Below the pieces are notes generated by a model, which was given only the letters and a program-made list of their open reading frames with translations, ran no database searches and was not told where the DNA came from. DNA of 45,464 nucleotides from Nemertoderma westbladi (taxonomy: Eukaryota; Xenacoelomorpha; Nemertodermatida; Nemertodermatidae), in assembly GCA_032718475.1 (NCBI GenBank), contig JAUCBJ010006502.1, forward strand, positions 1 through 45,464. The letters run 5' to 3'. Numbering within the stretch: position 1 is the stretch's first letter; the number at the start of each line of letters is the position of its first letter. Shown here piece by piece: positions 19,440 to 31,228 of this stretch. A program made the translations under genes and the position numbers.

Positions 19440-22400
19440 TGGAGGACGAACCGAGTCTAGCAGTAGCAAATGGAGGACAAACCGAATCCAGCAGTACCAA
19501 ATGGAGGACGAACAGAGTCCAGCAGTACAAAATGGTGGACAAACCGAGTCCAGCAGTACCAAATGGAGGACGAACCGAGTCCAGCAGTAGCAAATGGAGG
19601 ACAAACCGAATCCAGCAGTACCAAATGGAGGACGAACAGAGTCCAGCAGTACAAAATGGTGGACGAACCGAATCCAGCAGTATCAAATGGAGGACGAACC
19701 GAGTCCAGCAGAACCAAATGGAGGACGAATCGAGTCCAGCAGTACCAAATGGAGGACGAACCGAGTCCAGCAGTACCAAATGGAGGACGAACCGAGTTCA
19801 GCAGTACCAAATGGTGGACGAACCGAGTCCAGCAGTACAGGATGGAGGACGAATCGAGTCCAGCAGTACCAAATGGAGGACGAACCGAGTCTAGCAGTAC
19901 CAAATGGAGGACGAACCGAGTCCAGCAGTAGCAAATGGTGGACAGACTGAGTCCAGCAGTACCAAATGGAAGACGAACCGAGTCCAGCAGTAGCAAATGG
20001 AGGACAAACCGAATCCAGCAGTACCAAATGGAGGACGAACAGAGTCCAGCAGTACAAAATGGTGGACAAACCGAATCCAGCAGTACCAAATGGAGGACGA
20101 ACAGAGTCCAGCAGTACCAAATGGAGGACGAACCGAGTTCAGCAGTACCAAATGGTGGACGAACCGAGTCCAGCAGTACAGGATGGAGGACGAATCAAGT
20201 CCAGCAGTACCAAATGGAGGACGAACCGAGTCCTGCAGTACCAAATGGAGGACAAACAGAGTCCAGCAGTACCAAATGGAGGACAACCCGAATCCAGCAG
20301 TAGCAAATGGAGGACAAACCGAATCCAGCAGTACCAAATGGAGGACGAACAGAGTCCAGCAGTACAAAATGGTGGACGAACCGAATCCAGCAGTAGCAAA
20401 TGGAGGACGAACCGAGTCCAGCAGTACAGGATGGAGGACGAATCGAGTCCAGCAGTACCAAATGGAGGACGAACCGAGTTCAGCAGTATCAAATGGAGGA
20501 CGAACCGAGTCCTGCAGTACCAAATGGAGGACGAATCGAGTCCAGCAGTACCAAATGGAGGACGAACCGAGTCCAGCAGTAGCAAATGGAGGACAAACCG
20601 AATCCAGCAGTACAGGATGGAGGACGAATCGAGTCCAGCAGTACCAAATGGAGGACGAACCGAGTCCTGCAGTACCAAATGGAGGACGAACCGAGTCCAG
20701 CAGAACCAAATGGAGGACGAATCGAGTCCAGCAGTACCAAATGGAGGACGAACCGAGTCCAGCAGTACAGGATGGAGGACGAATCGAGTCCAGCAGTACC
20801 AAATGGAGGACGAACCGAGTTCAGCAGTATCAAATGGAGGACGAACCGAGTCCTACAGTACCAAATGGAGGACGAATCGAGTCCAGCAGTACCAAATGGA
20901 GGACGAACCGAGTCCAGCAGTAGCAAATGGAGGACAAACCGAATCCAGCAGTACAAAATGGTGGACGAACCGAATCCAGTAGTATCAAATGGAGGACGAA
21001 CCGAGTCCAGCAGAACCAAATGGAGGACGAATCGAGTCCAGCAGTACCAAATGGAGGACGAACCGAGTCCAGCAGTACCAAATGGAGGACGAACCGAGTT
21101 CAGCAGTACCAAATGGTGGACGAAACGAGTCCAGCAGTACCAAATGGAGGACGAACCGAGTCCAGCAGTAGCAAATGGAGGACAAACCGAATCCAGCAGT
21201 ACAGGATGGAGGACGAATCGAGTCCAGCAGTACCAAATGGAGGACGAACCGAGTCCTGCAGTACCAAATGGAGGACGAACCGAGTCCAGCAGAACCAAAT
21301 GGAGGACGAATCGAGTCCAGCAGTACCAAATGGAGGACGAACCGAGTCCAGCAGTACAGGATGGAGGACGAATCGAGTCCAGCAGTACCAAATGGAGGAC
21401 GAACCGAGTTCAGCAGTATCAAATGGAGGACGAACCGAGTCCTGCAGTACCAAATGGAGGACGAATCGAGTCCAGCAGTACCAAATGGAGGACGAACCGA
21501 GTCCAGCAGTAGCTAATGGAGGACAAACCGAATCCAGCAGTACCAAATGGAGGACGAACAGAGTCCAGCAGTACAAAATGGTGGACGAACCGAATCCAGT
21601 AGTATCAAATGGAGGACGAACCGAGTCCAGCAGAACCAAATGGAGGACGAATCGAGTCCAGCAGTACCAAATGGAGGACGAACCGAGTCCAGCAGTACCA
21701 AATGGAGGACGAACCGAGTTCAGCAGTACCAAATGGTGGACGAAACGAGTCCAGCAGTACAGGATGGAGGACGAATCGAGTCCAGCAGTACCAAATGGAG
21801 GACGAACCGAGTTCAGCAGTATCAAATGGAGGACGAACCGAGTCCTGCAGTACCAAATGGAGGACGAACAGAGTCCAGCAGTACCAAATGGAGGACAAAC
21901 CGAATCCAGCAGTACCAAATGGAGGACGAACAGAGTCCAGCAGTACAAAATGGTGGACGAACCGAATCCAGCAGTATCAAATGGAGGACGAACCGAGTCC
22001 AGCAGAACCAAATGGAGGACGAATCGAGTCCAGCAGTACCAAATGGAGGACGAACCGAGTCCAGCGGTACCAAATGGAGGACGAACCGAGTTCAGCAGTA
22101 CCAAATGGTGGACGAACCGAGTCCAGCAGTACAGGATGGAGGACGAATCGAGTCCAGCAGTACCAAATGGAGGACGAACCGAGTCCAGCAGTACCAAATG
22201 GAGGACGAACCGAGTCCAGCACTAGCAAATGGTGGACAGACTGAGTCCAGCAGTACCAAATGGAAGATGAACCGAGTCCAGCAGTACCAAATGGAGGACG
22301 AACCGAGTCCAGCAGTACCAAATGGAGACGTACCGAGTCCAGCAGTACTAAATGGAGGACGAACCGAGTCCAGCAGTACCGAATGGAGGACGAACCGAGT

Positions 22401-23155
22401 CCAGCAGTACCGAATGGAGGACGAACCGAGTCCAGCAGTACCAAATGGAGGACGAACCGAGTCCAGCAGTACCAAATGGAGGACGAACCGAGTCCAGCAG
22501 TACCAAATGGAGGACGAACCGAGTCCAGCAGTACCAAATGGAGGACGAACCGAATCCAGCAGTACCAAATGTAGGACGAACCGAGTCCAGCAGTAGCAAA
22601 TGGTGGGCAGACTGTGTCTAGCAGTACCAAATGGAGGACGAACCGAGTTCAGCAGTACCAAATGGAAGACGAACCGAGTCCAGCAGTACCAAATGGAGGA
22701 CGAACCGAGTCCATCAGTACCAAATGGAGACGTACCGAGTCCAGCAGTACTAAATGGAGGACGAACCGAGTCCAGCAGTACCGAATGGAGGACGAACCGA
22801 GTCCAGCAGTACCAAATGGAGGACGAACCGAGTCCAGCAGTACCAAATGGAGGACGAACCGAGTCCAGCAGTACCAAATGGAGGACGAACCGAGTCCAGC
22901 AGTACCAAATGGAGGACGAACCGAGTCCACCAGTACCAAATGGAGGACGAACCGAGTCCAGCAGTACCAAATGGAGGACGAACCGAGTCCAGCAGTACCA
23001 AATGGAGGACGAACCGAGTCCAGCAGTACCAAATGGAGGACGAACCGAGTCCAGCAGTACCAAATGGAGAACGAACCGAGTCCACCAGTACCAAATGGAG
23101 GACGAACCGTGTCCACCAGTACCAAATGGAGGACGAACCGAGTCCAGCTGTACCA
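19440..23155. repeat. 31-bp minisatellite, ~120 copies, open in all frames
   Basis: The unit contains ACCAAATGGAGGACGAACCG followed by AGTCCAGCAGT. Because 31 is one more than a multiple of 3 and the unit lacks stops in the relevant registers, both strands show ORFs of up to 432 and 365 codons with a 31-residue period in every frame. Variants (GATGGAGGACGAATC, AAATGGTGGAC, GAGTTCAGCAG, GACGTACC) are shared over long blocks. For example, a block starting at 20586 recurs at 21175 (589 bp, 19 units later), with one difference seen over more than 300 bp. It lies in the dynein intron upstream of the 19411 exon, or in that gene's 5' flank. Confidence 0.96.
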
Positions 23156-23655
23156 AATCCACCCGAATCTATCGCCTATCTGTGGGAACCAGTTCTTGTA
23201 AATTAATAATATAAAATTGAGAATAGCGGCCTGGGCTAGTTGTACAATGCTTCAATTACAATATATAAAAAATAAGAGGTAGAATTTAGAATTAAAGGAC
23301 AATTATTTTGAAAAAAAAAGTAAGCGGAAAACTCAAAATCGGAAGTTCATTTTCAATGATTTTCAGTTTAGCGAAATTCAACTATTCTATATTCAACTAT
23401 TCTATCTTTTTGGCGCTGTGGGCGTCAAAAAGTTGGAAATGTCTGTCGGTGACTGGTAACAGAGTCGAAATTTCGCGGAAATTTTCTTACTTTTTGAATC
23501 CCACGAACCTCATACCCAGCCCCCCGGAAGAAAAAACCTCAACTTGACTTACAGATACATACCGAGGAGAAAATGATATTTTTGTTCATAAAATGCTAAA
23601 TGTTTATTCTCAGGGAGTTTGGTATTAACAATAACAAAGAGTCCAACATTACAGT
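23156..23655. other. No recognisable feature
   Basis: I see no splice-supported exon, RNA gene or repeat. A short direct repeat (TTCAACTATTCTAT, twice near 23379-23407) is the only structure noticed. Confidence 0.5.
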
Positions 23656-24602
23656 AGATGCGGCTTCATGGTTCCAGGACGAAGGTCCGAAAAATCAAGA
23701 CAAAGGTCCGACACAGCGTGATTCTAAGATAATATTTACGGTGTGAGAAAGATTTCCACATTATTTCGGAACTTCGCCCTGGTCATTCGCACCTTTGTCA
23801 TGTGATGATAAACAACTAATGTTTGTTGCCATTGGCCCATACAAAGTTTGTCCTCTATAAAGTACAGTTCTTGGCCCTAGACGAAGGAAGGTAGGTACTA
23901 GGAAGGTACTTAAAGAGCAACACGACCGAACACAGTCGAAAATAGGAAGAGCAAAAAAAATAAATAACATCGGGTACAAACTTTTAGATTAAACTAGCCA
24001 TGCGTTATTTTTCTATTAGTAAATTCCCGAAATTATTGAATAAAATCGTAGCGAAATTAAATATTCATTTCACTTAATTAAATATTCATAGCCTAAGCCT
24101 ACAACTAATAATTGAATCTAGTAGTAGGCCTAAGTTAAGTGTGGTTAGCACCGGGCCAGAGATCACTACCGGTGTCCTAGGCGAATTTATTTTAGAATTT
24201 ATTTGTTTGTTTTTTTGGTTAGGGTTAGTTGGTCAGGCCCACACCCAAATTAAAACTGCCATGTAACCCTAACCCTAAGTCATAAGGCTCTAATCTAAGA
24301 AATGTTGTGGAATTGACCTTGCCATTGGCCACTGCCATTATATGACAGTTTTAATTAGGTATTCGGGCCGCGACTGTGTTCGATTGTCTTCGGCAGTTTT
24401 TGGAGTGTGTTTATGTGTGTTCGACTGTATTCCGTCGTGTTGTTCTTTAAGTACCTTCCGACCCACACACCCATGACGAAGGTCCGAATGGGACGAAGGT
24501 CCGAACGGACCGAAAAAGCGATCCAGACGGTCACTTTCAGACCTTCGTCCCATTTGGACCTTCGACTCATTCGGACCTTCGACCCAATACCGGCTTCATC
24601 TG
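23656..24602. repeat. Inverted pair of diverged repeat elements
   Basis: Segment 23901-23940 matches the reverse complement of 24420-24459 at 37 of 40 positions (GGAAGGTACTTAAAGA... in both). The outer ends also correspond: ACGAAGGTCCGAA words at about 23680-23710 and TTCGGACCTTCG words at 24540-24590. This looks like two copies of one GAAGGTCCG-rich element in opposite orientation, or one large foldback element with an insertion in its middle. There is no coding capacity. Confidence 0.65.
24247..24356. repeat. ~110-bp hairpin element inside the inverted pair
   Basis: AATTAAAACTGCCAT at the left and ATGACAGTTTTAATT at the right are inverted copies (14 of 15). The left arm is followed by TAACCCTAACCCTAA, and a TTAGGGTTAG lies just upstream at about 24219, giving a small inverted pair of telomere-like words. 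Confidence 0.55.
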
Positions 24603-25847
24603 AGCAATGAACAAACTAGTGAGCTCCCTTAATGTCTCCAACAGAACAGCAATGTTAGATCAAAGTAAAAATCTGGATCATATTTCTCTGGGGTGTAGTA
24701 TATCCATGGTTTCTACTACCATATTGAGGGCATATACGCATCTACCCAATTTAAATCAATTGCTATAACTGGTTATTGGTTATAACTGGTTATAACATTC
24801 TTTCAAATAAATTATTTAGAAAATATTCTAAGAAAATTTTGCATATCGATCGGAGAAGAGTTAGGCGTTTAAATCTTAATAGAGCTGTTAGAGCTTATCG
24901 CATCTTCTTTCGATTAAGGTTGACAATTCTACATTCTCACAGTTTTATCAATGTCGACAAACCACTAAGCAGTTAGTCCATACTTGTAGCATGAACAGGT
25001 TCATAATAACGAAACCTTACATTAATTAACATCGGATAATATTACATTATAATTTCACTCATATATAGGAAAACACAAAGCACATAATACGTAATACAAT
25101 TAATTGCTGAACGGAAATTAAATATAGTTGGGATGAGGATAATAATGGATAGCGGAACATAAAGTAAAATTTCAAGCAGAACAAACCAAATTACGTATTT
25201 CTTCTAATTCAATCATTTCTAGAAAACACCAAAACCTCCAAATAATTGAGCCCACAATCTATAATGTATCTGTAAATGACACTGTATGATATTGCATGGG
25301 AATCAGGAAACCTATTAATATTATTTGGCCTACACCTTTTTTACACGTTAAAATCTCGGTACCCAACACTTTGACTCAATCACAGAGGGAATCAATGATT
25401 TGGTCAATGATCTAAAATAACCAATCAATAATATCGGTAGTGTAGTGAAGAAATACATGGTAGACAGCATACCTCAAATGACATGAACGAGAATTAAATA
25501 AGTACTTAAACAAAGAGAGCTTACTTAATGTCACGCAGACAACACCAAATGATATAGTGATAAATATTGAACACAGTTATTAACGATGACAGGATTTGTT
25601 TGCTCAGGTTATAAATTATTTCTACATTTCTACAGCTCTAACGTCTACATTAATTCGCTTTTGAATACAGCACTGTAAAGTGATGTTAAATAATGATCCT
25701 TCCAAAGTTATAACATAACAACAATAATATTTAAATTTTTGAATAAACAGTTACCGGTAACCGGCACCTTTACAGTTGTGTCACGATATTGTTGTGTTGA
25801 TCACGATATTAAACATAAACGAACAAGGTCTCAAAGACAACAGGTTT
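24603..25847. other. AT-rich stretch without recognisable genes
   Basis: I see no exon with acceptable splice sites and similarity to a known family, and no tandem repeats beyond short TAACTGGTTAT words near 24766-24795. If upstream dynein exons lie here I could not recognise them. Confidence 0.5.
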
Positions 25848-25991
25848 TTAATTGTTATTGTTTTTATCAACCAAAGACTCATCACCACCTTCAGGTAATA
25901 TCTCACTCAACTTTCCCATCAAATTGACCAGCTGATCGTCCCCAATGTAATCCCGGAGCTGAGAACGACTCACAAACTTGACATCAGAGAC

Positions 25992-26639
25992 TTACTCTTC
26001 CCCAATTACCTTCTTCAATATATTCCAAATGCTGTTGAAAACGCCCCTAACATCCACGACCAGAATGTATTCCAACCAATCAGGGTAGTATAACTTGCGA
26101 CAATCGTACATGAACCGACACAACTCGTAATCGAAATTCCCGATTCCCGCTCCTTCCATGTCCACCATCATCGTCATCCTCCCACCAGTCAGGTTTTCTT
26201 TCGAGAATTGCTTTTCCAGAATATAAACGAATTGACGTTTTGCCTCTTCGGTTCGCTTCTTGCTGTGCATTCTGTATTTCATGGCGCATATTCCGTTCCC
26301 ATAGACGTCGACACATCCAAAAGTGAACGGTCCATTATTGGCATTCGCGTCATTGATGACATTCATGACTCCGAATTCTTTACGCCACAATAAACTCAAT
26401 TGGATATGTAGAACGGTCTCATTCACCAAATCTTTGGACTGCTGGTTGTGGCGGATATATCGCCACACCCAATTGTTATTTTTTCGAATATCATCTATAT
26501 CTTCCTCGTAAAAGGCGCCATCCTTCAACCCCTTCATGTAATCTTTTAGAAACTTGTCGCGGACCTTCCCAATTAGCTCGTGATGTTCCTTAGACGATGG
26601 GTCCTTTGGAATGATATTTGGCGATGAAAAGACAGACAT
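25992..26639 (-). CDS. MOSPD2-like CRAL-TRIO domain protein, intronless, possible premature stop
   Basis: A 215-codon single-exon ORF starts at ATG 26639 (context AAACCATGTC). The sequence follows the N-terminal CRAL-TRIO lipid-binding domain of MOSPD2: an early DDIRKNNNWVWRYI segment, LLWRKEFGVM, YGNGICAMKYRMH, GGRMTMMVDMEGAGIGNFDY, CRKLYYPDWLEYILVVDV and a terminal FNSIWNILKKVIGEE. Human MOSPD2 continues with a short CRAL-TRIO tail, an MSP domain and a membrane anchor. Here a TAA at 25992-25994 ends the ORF, but the same frame continues for 47 more codons with apparent homology (VSDVKFVSRSQLRDYI) to a stop at 25848-25850. The MSP domain is absent. Lack of introns suggests a retrocopy, or a lineage-specific CRAL-TRIO gene. 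GTAAGT overlaps the stop, so a splice donor there is an alternative. It may lie within the dynein gene's span. Confidence 0.75.
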   Translation of the reverse strand: MSVFSSPNIIPKDPSSKEHHELIGKVRDKFLKDYMKGLKDGAFYEEDIDDIRKNNNWVWRYIRHNQQSKDLVNETVLHIQLSLLWRKEFGVMNVINDANANNGPFTFGCVDVYGNGICAMKYRMHSKKRTEEAKRQFVYILEKQFSKENLTGGRMTMMVDMEGAGIGNFDYELCRFMYDCRKLYYPDWLEYILVVDVRGVFNSIWNILKKVIGEE

Positions 26640-26696
26640 GGTTTACTAGAGATCCTTAACTCGCTAACATTAACACCAGCTACAATTTTTATTTAG

Positions 26697-26724
26697 AACT
26701 GACATTTACAAATTCCTTTTATAC
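26697..26724 (-). promoter_or_regulatory. TATA box and initiator for the CRAL-TRIO gene
   Basis: On the minus strand GTATAAAAGG (26724-26715) is followed by TCAGTT (26702-26697), an Inr match, about 23 bp downstream. The ATG lies about 60 bp further on with no intervening ATG. This arrangement supports an independently transcribed gene. Confidence 0.5.
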
Positions 26725-26994
26725 TTGACGTGGCATACACTTAACCAACCAGAGATGCGGAAAATGTTTTACTGAAACCAGATGGTATTAAAGAGACGTC
26801 ACTTCGAAATATCCTTTTTTATGGACTTCCTTTCGCAGCTTTAAACTCTATGGAGGCATTAATTAAAATGTTCTGCAACTTCTTCCAAGTAATTTCAAGG
26901 TTTTTACGATAGAAATGCGTATCTTGTAAATAGAATGTGACATTTATAGAATACATCGAATAGTCATGGAATACTTATTTACATAGAGCCACAT

Positions 26995-29981
26995 TTCATG
27001 GTAACCTTCCTTAGAGATCACCTATATTTTATGATGACATTGTCGAGGCAATGTGGTGAGTATGGTAACCTTAGAGATCACCAATATGTTATGATGACAT
27101 TGTCGAGGCAATGTGGTGAGTATGGTAACCTTAGAGATCACCTATATTTTATGATGACATTGTCGAGGCAATGTGGTGAGTATGGTAACCTTAGAGATCA
27201 CCTATATTTTATGATGACATTGTCGAGGCAATGTGGTGAGTATGGTAACTAGAGATCACCTATATTTTATGATGACATTGTCGAGGCAATGTGGTGAGTA
27301 TGGTAACCTTTGAGATCACCTATATTTTATGATGATATTGTCGAGGCAATGTGGTGAGTATGGTAACCTTTAAGATCACCAATATTTTATGATGACATTG
27401 TCGAGGCAATGTGGTGAGTATGGTAACCTTTGAGATCACCTATATTTTATGATGATATTGTCGAGGCAATGTGGTGAGTATGGTAACTTTAAGATCACCA
27501 ATATGTTATGATGACATTGTCGAGGCAATGTGGTGAGTATGGTAACCTTAGAGATCACCTATATTTTATGATGATATTGTGTTGGCAATGTGGTGAGTAT
27601 GGTAACCTTTGAGATCACCTATATTTTATGATGATATTGTGTAGGCAATGTGGTGAGTATGGTAACCTTTAAGATCACCAATATGTTATGATGACATTGT
27701 CGAGGCAATGTGGTGAGTATGGTAACCTTAGAGATCACCTATATTTTATGATGACATTGTCGAGGCAATGTGGTGAGTATGGTAACCTTAGAGATCACCA
27801 ATATGTTATGATGACATTGTCGAGGCAATGTGGTGAGTATGGTAACCTTAGAGATCACCTATATTTTATGATGACATTGTCGAGGCAATGTGGTGAGTAT
27901 GGTAACCTTAGAGATCACCTATATTTTATGATGACATTGTCGAGGCAATGTGGTGAGTATGGTAACTAGAGATCACCTATATTTTATGATGACATTGTCG
28001 AGGCAATGTGGTGAGTATGGTAACCTTTGAGATCACCTATATTTTATGATGATATTGTCGAGGCAATGTGGTGAGTATGGTAACCTTTAAGATCACCAAT
28101 ATTTTATGATGACATTGTCGAGGCAATGTGGTGAGTATGGTAACTAGAGATCACCTATATTTTATGATGACATTGTCGAGGCAATGTGGTGAGTATGGTA
28201 ACCTTTAAGATCACCAATATGTTATGATGACATTGTCGAGGCAATGTGGTGAGTATGGTAACCTTAGAGATCACCTATATTTTATGATGACATTGTCGAG
28301 GCAATGTGGTGAGTATGGTAACCTTTGAGATCACCTATATTTTATGATGATATTGTGTAGGCAATGTGGTGAGTATGGTAACCTTTGAGATCACCTATAT
28401 TTTATGATGATATTGTGTAGGCAATGTGGTGAGTATGGTAACCTTTGAGATCACCAATATTTTATGATGATATTGTGTAGGCAATGTGGTGAGTATGGTA
28501 ACCTTTAAGATCACCAATATGTTATGATGACATTGTCGAGGCAATGTGGTGAGTATGGTAACCTTAGAGATCACCTATATTTTATGATGATATTGTGTAG
28601 GCAATGTGGTGAGTATGGTAACCTTTAAGATCACCAATATGTTATGATGACATTGTCGAGGCAATGTGGTGAGTATGGTAACCTTTGAGATCACCTATAT
28701 TTTATGATGATATTGTGTAGGCAATGTGGTGAGTATGGTAACCTTTGAGATCACCTATATTTTATGATGATATTGTGTAGGCAATGTGGTGAGTATGGTA
28801 ACCTTTAAGATCACCAATATGTTATGATGACATTGTCGAGGCAATGTGGTGAGTATGGTAACCTTAGAGATCACCTATATTTTATGATGACATTGTCGAG
28901 GCAATGTGGTGAGTATGGTAACTAGAGATCACCTATATTTTATGATGACATTGTCGAGGCAATGTGGTGAGTATGGTAACCTTTGAGATCACCTATATTT
29001 TATGATGATATTGTGTAGGCAATGTGGTGAGTATGGTAACCTTAGAGATCACCTATATTTTATGATGACATTGTCGAGGCAATGTGGTGAGTATGGTAAC
29101 CTTTGAGATCACCTATATTTTATGATGATATTGTGTAGGCAATGTGGTGAGTATGGTAACCTTTGAGATCACCTATATTTTATGATGATATTGTCGAGGC
29201 AATGTGGTGAGTATGGTAACCTTTAAGATCACCAATATTTTATGATGACATTGTCGAGGCAATGTGGTGAGTATGGTAACTAGAGATCACCTATATTTTA
29301 TGATGACATTGTCGAGGCAATGTGGTGAGTATGGTAACCTTTAAGATCACCAATATGTTATGATGACATTGTCGAGGCAATGTGGTGAGTATGGTAACCT
29401 TAGAGATCACCTATATTTTATGATGACATTGTCGAGGCAATGTGGTGAGTATGGTAACCTTTGAGATCACCTATATTTTATGATGATATTGTGTAGGCAA
29501 TGTGGTGAGTATGGTAACTAGAGATCACCTATATTTTATGATGATATTGTGTAGGCAATGTGGTGAGTATGGTAACCTTAGAGATCACCTATATTTTATG
29601 ATGACATTGTCGAGGCAATGTGGTGAGTATGGTAACTAGAGATCACCTATATTTTATGATGATATTGTGTAGGCAATGTGGTGAGTATGGTAACCTTTGA
29701 GATCACCTATATTTTATGATGATATTGTGTAGGCAATGTGGTGAGTATGGTAACCTTTGAGATCACCTATATTTTATGATGATATTGTGTAGGCAATGTG
29801 GTGAGTATGGTAACTAGAGATCACCTATATTTTATGATGATATTGTGTAGGCAATGTGGTGAGTATGGTAACCTTAGAGATCACCTATATTTTATGATGA
29901 CATTGTCGAGGCAATGTGGTGAGTATGGTAACTAGAGATCACCTATATTTTATGATGATATTGTGTAGGCAATGTGGTGAA
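26995..29981. repeat. 60-bp minisatellite (~50 copies) carrying a GTGAGT motif
   Basis: The unit reads from GAGATCACC through TATGATGACATTGTCGAGG and CAATGTGGTGAGTATGGTAAC. Some units are 57 bp (AACTAGAGATC in place of AACCTTAGAGATC). CATTG...CAATG and TCACC...GGTGA are inverted within each unit. Linked variants (ACATTGTCGAGG versus ATATTGTGTAGG; CTATATTTT versus CAATATGTT) recur in the same order. The 7-unit series starting near 27010 is seen again about 717 bp later, implying block duplication. ORFs across it are artefacts of the 3-divisible period. Confidence 0.95.
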
Positions 29982-30054
29982 TAAAATTGAATTTAAAACA
30001 CAATTTAGGGTTGTCGAACCATTGGTTATTGATAAATTGTATTTTTCGGATATA

Positions 30055-30285
30055 ATCGACAGAGACAAACAGAAGACGACAATCGACAACCGACAGAAGC
30101 CTCCCTTCGGCAACTGAAAATAGATAGTCCACAACAACAGCATATAACCGACAGAATAGCCTCTGACAACAGACAACCAATAATGGACAGGAGACAACTG
30201 GCATCCGGCAGAAGGCAACCGACAACAGATACCCGACAAACGACAGGAGACAGCAGCCAACTAAAAACAGGCAACAGAAATATGA
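30055..30285. repeat. Degenerate GACAACAGA-type simple repeat
   Basis: Short words such as CGACAACAGA, CCGACAGAA, AGACAACTGG and CGACAGGAGAC recur with no fixed period. This is an old, purine-rich degenerate tandem tract that produces spurious Cys/Ser-rich ORFs on the opposite strand. Confidence 0.6.
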
Positions 30286-31228
30286 AATATTATTTTGAAT
30301 ATATTATACTGTCAAATTTTTCACAGCGCAATACGGCATTATTTTAAGGCAATAACTTCAATCGGGAACTTTTACGTCCATACGGGCGCAATTATAGAAT
30401 ATAATGCCATCAACCCCACTGGTGTTTTAGTAACCATAGTTACTTACATGAGCAAGTTTCAAATAAAGTAATCCATTAGCTTAGCTGTGCTAACCTTTCT
30501 GCTTGCTGCGTTAGGCGTATTTCTAGTAATTTGACCTTCAATTATTGGTAAGTGTAGATATAATAGAAAGGTGCTTGTGCTTGCTAATCTTACCTTTGAC
30601 TCTGATTATGGTTAGCCATTATTACTACTAAAACCGACTCAAACCTGATTTTTATGCAATATTTACTGCAACCATTAACCGTTAACTAGGCAGATAAAAA
30701 ATATATAAAATTTAACCCTTTTGCGCCTAATGCCTAAAATTCTAACGTGCACTGCCAGTCTACAAAGTGGTGGAAATTTATTCTAAAATTAGACAAAAGG
30801 AATATATGGTAAATGACTAATTAATTTAGAATATTTACTACATAAGGGTTATTGACGGTGCTGATTTCAATGATACTAGTCTATAATTCCGAATTTTTTT
30901 GAAATTGACACGGGCCTAGCATGATGTCCCAAAATATTCTCCCATTATGATCCTATCAGAGTCCATTGCTTATTGATACTGATCGGTTTCGCATAACTTG
31001 TGGAGTGTCTACCTGGAGATTCGGACAGAATAATATGTAGTCCCACCTTGGCGTATGTTAGTAATATATCATATACGATGCGATATATCAATATAGTATA
31101 TGATGACATGTGGTTCCAGGCCAATGGGAGGCAGTATATATAAGTATGCCTATAATACGCGGATGGAGTAAGACTCATTAACAAATTAGACAAGGTAACT
31201 TGGCAGGTTCAACTGGTACGCTGCAAAC
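30286..31228. other. No recognisable feature
   Basis: The sequence is AT-rich with no exon, RNA gene or obvious repeat that I can support. Confidence 0.5.

Noticed and set aside
19440-23155. Many long ORFs on both strands as real repeat-protein genes
   Set aside because: They follow from a stop-free 31-bp unit, overlap in all frames, and lie in an intron or 5' flank of the dynein gene; no start context or splice structure supports any of them.
24219-24276. Interstitial telomere
   Set aside because: Only one and a half to two TTAGGG-type units in each orientation, inside or beside a hairpin element; too short.
23308-24976. Several 60-79 codon ORFs as small genes
   Set aside because: No homology, no coding-like composition, and they overlap inverted repeats or AT-rich sequence.
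26998-27252. Protein-coding gene from the 60-bp array (MMTLSRQCGEYGN repeats)
   Set aside because: The frame is open only because 60 is divisible by 3; it is broken wherever a unit is changed at the TAACTAGAG variant.
26995-29981. CRISPR-like regular array
   Set aside because: Units are contiguous 60-bp repeats without unique spacers, and the genome is eukaryotic; it is a minisatellite.
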